Shown one piece after another: positions 58,377 through 64,000 of a DNA stretch of 64,000 nucleotides. Both the position numbers and the translations under genes were made by a program. The DNA is taken from contig NZ_JACHNP010000003.1 of the NCBI RefSeq assembly GCF_014206815.1, positions 310,001 to 374,000 on the forward strand. Reading direction: 5' to 3'. Numbering within the stretch: position 1 is the first letter of the stretch; every line of letters begins with the position of its first letter. Origin of the DNA: Xanthomonas sp. F10 (GTDB lineage Bacteria > Pseudomonadota > Gammaproteobacteria > Xanthomonadales > Xanthomonadaceae). The notes beneath the pieces were generated by a model. It saw only the letters and a program-made list of their open reading frames with translations. It searched no databases and was not told the DNA's origin.

Positions 58377-61151
58377 ATGCAATCACGTACCGAACGCCGG
58401 AAGACACCGGTTACCTTGCTCGCGCTGTCGATCGGGCTGGCCCTGCAGGCCGGTGCCCTGCAGGCGCAGGACGCCCCGGCGCAGGCGCCGGCCACGGCCT
58501 CCGCCGACGCCACCACCGAGCTCGACACCGTCGTCGTCACCGGCTACCGCGCCAGCGTGGAGAAGGCGCTGGACATCAAGCGCGCCGAGAAGGGCATGGT
58601 CGACGCCATCGTCGCCGAGGACGTGGGCAAGTTCCCCGACACCAACCTGGCCGAATCGCTGCAGCGCATCCCCGGCGTGGTCATCACCCGCGACGCCGGC
58701 GAAGGCCGCAACATCTCCGTGCGCGGCCTCGGCCCGGATTTCACCCGCGTGCGCATCAACGGCATGGAGGCGCTGACCACGGTCGGCGCCAGCGACCAGA
58801 GCGGCGGCACCAATCGCGGCCGCGGCTTCGATTTCAACGTGTTCGCCTCGGACCTGTTCACCCAGATGGTGGTGCGCAAGACCGCCTCGGCCGACGTCGA
58901 GGAAGGTTCGCTGGGCGCCACGGTCGACCTGCGCACCGCGCGGCCGTTCGACTACGACGGCTTCACCTTCGCCGCCAACGGCCAGGCCACCTATAACGGC
59001 ATGTCGGAGAAGGCCGATCCGCGCATCGCCGCGCTGGTCGCCAACACCTGGGCCGACGGCACCTTCGGCGCGCTGATGTCGGTGGCCTATTCCGAGCGCC
59101 AGGTGCTCGAGGAAGGCAGTGGCACCACCCGCTGGGCCAACGGCCCCAGCAACAACGGCTACAGCCCCGCTTCGCCGTTCGCCGCGGCCAACAGCGCCAA
59201 CGTGTTCAGCCCGCGCATCCCGCGCTACACGCAGATGGAGCACAAGCAGAACCGCCTGGGCGTGACCGGCTCGCTGCAGTGGAAGCCCAACGACAGCACC
59301 GAGTTCTCGCTGGACGGCCTGTATTCCAAGATCGACGCCAAGCGCGACGAGCACTACATCGAGGCGATCAGCTTCAGCCGCGGCCGCTCGCAGAACGGCA
59401 AGCCGGAGATGATCGTGCGCGACGGCTATGTCGATCCGGCCTCCGGCGCGCTGCTGTACGGCCGCTTCGACAACGTCGACATCCGCTCGGAGAACCGCCA
59501 CGACGAGTGGAACACGGTCTTCAAGCAGCTCACCCTGAGCGGCGAGCACCGCTTCAGCGACACCTTCAAGATCACCGGCGAGGTCGGCACCTCCAGTTCC
59601 AAGCACCGGAACCCGATCCAGACCACGGTGATCATGGACAAGAACAACGTGGCCGGTTACAGCTACGACTACCGCAACAGCTACACCTCGCCGGTGTTCG
59701 ACTACGGCATCGACCCGACCGCCGCCAACGGCTGGACGCTGGCCGAAGTGCGCATGCGCCCGCAGTCGGCCAACAACGACTTCGACACCGGCTCATTGAA
59801 CTTCGAGTGGAACCTGGGCCCGAACTTCACCCTCAAGGGCGGCGTGCTGGCCAAGAACTATGGCTTCGACACCAAGGAGTTCCGCCGCGCCTCCGAGACC
59901 AGCGTGCCGACCTTCGCCACCGGCAACCGCATCGTGCCGGCCGACCTGGTGGCGCTGGCCGGGCTGAAGGGCATCGAAGGCACGCCGTCGAACTGGGCGG
60001 TGCCCGACCTCAACGGCATCGCCGATGCGCTGGACATCTACAGCGGCAACGGCACCTGGGCGCTGGCCGAGCGCGCGGTCAACACCCGCAGCGTGGAAGA
60101 GAAGGACCGCGGCGCCTGGTTGATGGGCGACTTCGCCTTCGACATCGGCGCGATTCCGTTCTCCGGCAACATCGGCGTGCGCTACGTGAAGACCAACCAG
60201 TCCTCCACCGGCTACGCCCTGGTCGGCTCCAACCTGATCAACACCACGGTCGAGCGCGACTACCACGACACCCTGCCGTCGCTGAACCTGGTCGCCGAGA
60301 TCACCCCGGATTTCCTGATCCGCTTCGGCGCCGCCAAGGTGATGACGCGGCCGGGCCTGGGCAGCCTGACCCCGGGCGTGACGGTCGCCGTCGCCGGTGG
60401 TGCGCGCACGGTCAGCGGCGGCAATCCGAACCTGGATCCGATCCGGGCCAAGACCGCCGACCTCGGCTTCGAGTGGTACCTGCAGGAAGGCGCGATGCTG
60501 GGCCTGGCGCTGTTCTACAAGGACATCGACAGCTTCGTGCAGACCGCGCGCACCATCGCCCCGTACTCCAGCAGCGGCCTGCCGGTCAGCCTGCTCGACG
60601 GCACCGGCGCGGCGGCTAGCGACGACTTCGTCTTCAGCGTGCCGCTCAACACCCCGGGCGGCAAATTGAAGGGCGCCGAGTTCAACTACATCCAGCCCTT
60701 CAGCTTCCTGCCGGGCAAGTGGGCCAACTTCGGCACCCAGCTCAACTACACCTACGTGCAGTCGAAGATCCAGTACGTCACCGGCACCGGCGCGCTATCG
60801 TTCAACACCGACCTCACCGGCCTGTCGAAGAATTCGTACAACGCCACGCTGTTCTACGAAGGCGAGCGCTTCAGCGGCCGCGTGTCGCTGACCCACCGCG
60901 ACGGCTACCTGACCCAGGTGCCGGCCACCGAGACCGGCTTCGACATGCACGGCATGCGCGGCACCAATGTCGTCGACGCCAAGCTGACCTACAAGATCGA
61001 CGAGAAGATCGACATCAGCCTGGAAGGCTCGAACCTGACCAACGTGCCGTACTACGAGTGGGTGCAGACCAGCGCGGGCGGCGCACAACTGCCGCTGACC
61101 TACAGCGAGACCGGTCGCCAGTACGCGATCGGGGTGCGTTACAAGTTCTGA
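58377..61151 (+). CDS. TonB-dependent receptor, carbohydrate-uptake type
   Basis: A 924-residue receptor. GGGAGGGGAGG precedes the ATG. Signal peptide about residues 15-36 (LALSIGLALQAGALQAQ). TonB-box-like ELDTVVVTGYR leads into a plug (about 55-190) with DVGKFPDTNLAESLQRIPGV, EGRNISVRGLGPDFTRVRING and a long barrel ending in YAIGVRYKF (terminal Phe). The LPxTNLxExLQRIPGV-type plug and large barrel match receptors for plant polysaccharide fragments in Xanthomonas. Adjacent kdgK and the secreted LamG protein support oligosaccharide import. Confidence 0.9.
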   Translation: MQSRTERRKTPVTLLALSIGLALQAGALQAQDAPAQAPATASADATTELDTVVVTGYRASVEKALDIKRAEKGMVDAIVAEDVGKFPDTNLAESLQRIPGVVITRDAGEGRNISVRGLGPDFTRVRINGMEALTTVGASDQSGGTNRGRGFDFNVFASDLFTQMVVRKTASADVEEGSLGATVDLRTARPFDYDGFTFAANGQATYNGMSEKADPRIAALVANTWADGTFGALMSVAYSERQVLEEGSGTTRWANGPSNNGYSPASPFAAANSANVFSPRIPRYTQMEHKQNRLGVTGSLQWKPNDSTEFSLDGLYSKIDAKRDEHYIEAISFSRGRSQNGKPEMIVRDGYVDPASGALLYGRFDNVDIRSENRHDEWNTVFKQLTLSGEHRFSDTFKITGEVGTSSSKHRNPIQTTVIMDKNNVAGYSYDYRNSYTSPVFDYGIDPTAANGWTLAEVRMRPQSANNDFDTGSLNFEWNLGPNFTLKGGVLAKNYGFDTKEFRRASETSVPTFATGNRIVPADLVALAGLKGIEGTPSNWAVPDLNGIADALDIYSGNGTWALAERAVNTRSVEEKDRGAWLMGDFAFDIGAIPFSGNIGVRYVKTNQSSTGYALVGSNLINTTVERDYHDTLPSLNLVAEITPDFLIRFGAAKVMTRPGLGSLTPGVTVAVAGGARTVSGGNPNLDPIRAKTADLGFEWYLQEGAMLGLALFYKDIDSFVQTARTIAPYSSSGLPVSLLDGTGAAASDDFVFSVPLNTPGGKLKGAEFNYIQPFSFLPGKWANFGTQLNYTYVQSKIQYVTGTGALSFNTDLTGLSKNSYNATLFYEGERFSGRVSLTHRDGYLTQVPATETGFDMHGMRGTNVVDAKLTYKIDEKIDISLEGSNLTNVPYYEWVQTSAGGAQLPLTYSETGRQYAIGVRYKF

Positions 61152-61272
61152 AGGTTGCGTGCGCCGGTGCCGCGCTGCGGCATCGGCAACGCCCCGCTGC
61201 CCGCATACTCGCGGGCCGGGGAGGGAGGTCGCCGCGCGCTGCCATGGCGCGCGCCGATCGCAAAGGAGCGAG

Positions 61273-64000
61273 ATGAAACAGGCAATTCGCAGTGGCGCCG
61301 TCGCCGACCACATCGTCGCGGCTGAAGCCGCTCCTACGCGCGCACCGGCTCCTCGTAGGAGCGGCTTCAGCCGCGACAGCTGGCCTCGGTCCGCTCCTGC
61401 ACTCCCCGTGCGCCTGCGCGGCATGCTCCACAGTCTCGCTCTGCTGTGCGGACTCGTCTGTCCCACCATCGCCATAGCCGCCACCCCCGAACTCCTATTC
61501 CGCGTCTCCGCCGACAAAGGCCTGGACGCCGACGTCGCCAAGGGCGACCCGACACCCAACTTCCGCGACAAGATCGCCCTGGTGTCCACCGGCGTGTCCG
61601 GGCAGGCGATCGAATGGGCCGACGACGGCGTGCTGTCCTGGAACGCCCCCGGCAACATCTACACTCAGCGCGGCACGCTGTCGTTCTTCTGGCGCTCGCG
61701 CTATCCAGTCGGCGAAGCGCCGTTCGTGATCTTCCGCGTCGGCTATGCCGACCACACCAGTTGGGACATGGCCTGGCTGCGCATCGACTGGAACGGCCAC
61801 GGCTTCGATGCCTTCGTCACCGACGCCAACCTGGCGCGCACCCGCGTCTCCTTCACGCTCGACAAACACCCCGCGCCCAGCGCCTGGACCCACCTGGCCT
61901 TCGCCTGGGACGAGACCCGCGGCGTGCGCCTGTACGTGGACGGCAAGGAAGCCGCGCGCGTGGACTGCACCCAGGCCTGCGCCGAGGGCGGCTCGCTCGA
62001 CTTCGACGCCGCGCTCGACCAGCTTGGACTGGCCGCGCGCGTGCTGGCGCCGCACCAGGTGCAGAGCCGCTACAACTTCCTGCGGGGTAGCGACGTCGAC
62101 GAGATCCGCGTCTACGACCGCATGCTCGATGCCGTCGGCATCGCCGCGTTGGCCCGGCAACAGGAACCGCGCAGCGCCGAGCCCGTGCCCGACAGCGCCG
62201 CGCGCAACGCTTGGCTGCGCCGCTTCGGCTGGGACCATGGCCGTGCCCCACCGGCGCTGGATGCGCCGTCCACGCGCATCCGCAAGGTCGAGTTCGCCGA
62301 CGCCAAGGACCTGAAGGAGTGGATGTGGAAGGCCACCGACGGCATCGCCGAGACCACCTGGCCCGGCGTCTACAACCGCTCGCGCCTGCCCGGCCGCAAC
62401 GACTACTTCCAGTTGCCCGACTGGAACGTCTACGTCGAAGGCGGCAAGGCGCTGGATCTGGCCCTGCCCGACGAACCGTTCAACCGCATCGAACTGCGCG
62501 GTGCCGCCTACGGTCAGGCCACCTATGCCGCCGATGGCGCGACGCCCACGCCGCTGTTCGCGCGCGCCCAGGGTACCGTGCGCAGCGTCGACCAGTTCGA
62601 ACGCCGCCGCGGCGGCCACCTGCGCTTCAGCAACGTTGCCCAGGAAACCCCGATCCAGGAGATCTGGGCCTACGACGTCGGCGCCGGCGCCGAGCCGGCC
62701 ACCCCCAGCGCCACGCTGCGCTACACCGTGCGCAGTGACATCGCCCCGGACTACGCCAACCTCGCCGCGCTGCGCGCCTACATCGCCGGGCGCTACCCGC
62801 CGGACGAGCGCAGCACCGTGGTCGCACTGCCGACCAAGGCGCCCTCGCGCAAGCGTGCAGACGAGAAGACCGCGGTGCCGCCGCTGCCCATCGTCCACGT
62901 GCTCATCCCGTCCAACCTCGGCGACGCGCCGGCCGCACAGCCGCTGATGCGCAGCTGGTCGTACGGCTGGGAGAACATGCACGACGGCCTGGACGGCATC
63001 GCCATCGACCTGCCGGCGCTGCAACTGCCGGCCACGCACGACGGCCTGATCCCGCTCAACATCCGCGTCAAGGATCCCATCTGGCCCGGCCGCGACATGC
63101 TCGACGTGTCGGTCTCGGTCGCGCCCGGACAGGCGCGCACGCTGTGGCTGGACCTGCGCGACCGCATCCTCGGCGACGACAGCCTGATGCTCAGCATCGC
63201 CTCGGCCGCACCCGGCTTTGACGCGCGCGCGCTGGACGGCGCGCAACTGCGCCTGCTGTTCAAGCCGCGCGCGCAGGCCAAGGCCGAGCACATCGCCGAC
63301 CGCTTCAACCAGGTCAAGGACAACTGGGGCTTCCTGGTCGAGGAACACACCACCTCCAAGCGCCAGCGCCTGTACGCGCGCCTGGATGCCGACATCCGCG
63401 ACCTGCTGCGGGTGGACCCGGACAACGCGCTGGGCCGCCAATACTGGGCCGACATCAGCTACGGCAACCAGGGCCCGCTGCCGGTGCAACTGCCGCAGCC
63501 GCCCAAGGGCGTGCCGGGCTGGGCGTTCTGGCAGCTGGAAGATCTCAAGGCCACGCGCCTCTACATCAACTGGTGGATCGACGAGCGCCAGGTCGACTAC
63601 GGCGATTTCGGCGGCGGCATCTCCGACGATTCTGACCTCACCCAGCAATGGCCCGGCGTCGCCCTGATGGGCGTGGACCCGGACAAGCTCAACGCCTCGC
63701 TCACCGCCCTGTCAGACGCCAACTACCGCAACGGCATGTTCACCGACGGCCTCTCCACCATCGAGACCGACGAACTGCATTCCTACGAAGACGGCATCAA
63801 CATCAACAGCGCCATGCTCTACCTCAACTGGGGCGACCCGCTGACGGTGGAGCGGCTGATGCGCACGGTCAAGGCCTTCGACAACATCATCCAGGTCAAC
63901 CCGCAGGGCCACCTGCTGTTCGCCAGCAACTGGTTCGGCGGGCGCAAGGTCTACCGCGAACCGAACTGGCAGTGGCAAAAACCCTATTCGTTCCCGATCC
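61273..64000 (+). CDS. Large secreted LamG-domain protein, 3' end outside window
   Basis: Open from ATG 61273 (AAAGGAGCGAG just before it) to the window end, over 909 codons. The first 50 codons include a repeat insertion (residues about 14-35), followed by a signal peptide MLHSLALLCGLVCPTIAIAA (in-frame Met at 61423, a possible alternative start). The mature protein begins with a LamG/concanavalin-like domain (LSFFWRSRYPVGEAPFVIFRVG, THLAFAWDETRGVRLYVDGKE). Later regions (LWLDLRDRILGDDSL, GDFGGGISDDSDLTQQWPG) match no family I can name. Probably a polysaccharide-active exoprotein for the receptor/kdgK locus. Confidence 0.75.
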   Translation, partial: MKQAIRSGAVADHIVAAEAAPTRAPAPRRSGFSRDSWPRSAPALPVRLRGMLHSLALLCGLVCPTIAIAATPELLFRVSADKGLDADVAKGDPTPNFRDKIALVSTGVSGQAIEWADDGVLSWNAPGNIYTQRGTLSFFWRSRYPVGEAPFVIFRVGYADHTSWDMAWLRIDWNGHGFDAFVTDANLARTRVSFTLDKHPAPSAWTHLAFAWDETRGVRLYVDGKEAARVDCTQACAEGGSLDFDAALDQLGLAARVLAPHQVQSRYNFLRGSDVDEIRVYDRMLDAVGIAALARQQEPRSAEPVPDSAARNAWLRRFGWDHGRAPPALDAPSTRIRKVEFADAKDLKEWMWKATDGIAETTWPGVYNRSRLPGRNDYFQLPDWNVYVEGGKALDLALPDEPFNRIELRGAAYGQATYAADGATPTPLFARAQGTVRSVDQFERRRGGHLRFSNVAQETPIQEIWAYDVGAGAEPATPSATLRYTVRSDIAPDYANLAALRAYIAGRYPPDERSTVVALPTKAPSRKRADEKTAVPPLPIVHVLIPSNLGDAPAAQPLMRSWSYGWENMHDGLDGIAIDLPALQLPATHDGLIPLNIRVKDPIWPGRDMLDVSVSVAPGQARTLWLDLRDRILGDDSLMLSIASAAPGFDARALDGAQLRLLFKPRAQAKAEHIADRFNQVKDNWGFLVEEHTTSKRQRLYARLDADIRDLLRVDPDNALGRQYWADISYGNQGPLPVQLPQPPKGVPGWAFWQLEDLKATRLYINWWIDERQVDYGDFGGGISDDSDLTQQWPGVALMGVDPDKLNASLTALSDANYRNGMFTDGLSTIETDELHSYEDGININSAMLYLNWGDPLTVERLMRTVKAFDNIIQVNPQGHLLFASNWFGGRKVYREPNWQWQKPYSFPI
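61315..61377. repeat. Palindromic repeat pair inside the LamG gene start
   Basis: Arms CTGAAGCCGCTCCTAC (left) and GTAGGAGCGGCTTCAG (right), outward-facing, 17 bases apart. It is in frame with ATG 61273 and would be translated as an Ala/Arg-rich stretch ([20 protein letters not shown]). Confidence 0.85.

Overview
The window is a 64-kb stretch of a high-GC gammaproteobacterial chromosome that spans the replication origin. The order mnmE - large caspase/deacetylase lipoprotein - yidC - rnpA - rpmH - dnaA - oriC - dnaN - recF - gyrB, followed by tonB-exbB-exbD-exbD-pdxJ, is the one known from Xanthomonas. The dispersed GTAGGAGCGGCTTCAGCCGCGAC palindromes and GGGATTGGGGATT repeats also fit that genus. 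The species cannot be fixed from the sequence alone.

Region 1 (1-2.8 kb) is AT-rich and looks like a junkyard of displaced Rhs tips. It holds the end of one Rhs-type toxin tail with an ankyrin-repeat immunity candidate, a broken second rhs core fragment with its own tip and small membrane protein, and an orphan membrane protein. Region 2 (3-7.3 kb) has a fatty-acid desaturase coupled to a secreted EF-hand protein, a lone ABC ATPase, and a divergent HxlR regulator/quinone oxidoreductase pair. Region 3 (7.3-21 kb) is the origin block, with three perfect parS-type palindromes between the dnaN end and the recF end. Region 4 (21-28.7 kb) holds two membrane or lipoprotein proteases, a TPR protein and the TonB energising operon with three ExbD paralogues, then pdxJ.

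Region 5 (28.8-42.4 kb) is mostly single genes: cardiolipin synthase, radical SAM, 2OG oxygenase, flavodoxin-type reductase, small secreted or membrane proteins, fbp, a MarR/FAD monooxygenase pair with two matching operators, an aromatic aminotransferase and a TonB-dependent receptor. Region 6 (42.5-47.8 kb) is a sigma-54 controlled aldehyde/alcohol module: an AcoR-type activator, twin palindromic activator sites, a -24/-12 promoter, an aldehyde dehydrogenase, adhP and a DUF779 protein. Region 7 (48-56.5 kb) holds ku with two small stress-type genes, lldRD with two LldR operators, an isoprenylcysteine methyltransferase-like protein, a two-component pair and fabV.

Region 8 (57-64 kb) looks like a carbohydrate-utilisation locus. 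It has a 2-keto-3-deoxygluconate-type kinase diverging from a large TonB-dependent receptor, and downstream a secreted LamG-domain protein that runs off the window. Two identical 17-bp elements sit one beside each divergent promoter. A palindromic repeat has inserted into the start of the secreted-protein gene and is read as an N-terminal extension.

No tRNA, rRNA, CRISPR array or complete insertion sequence was recognised.
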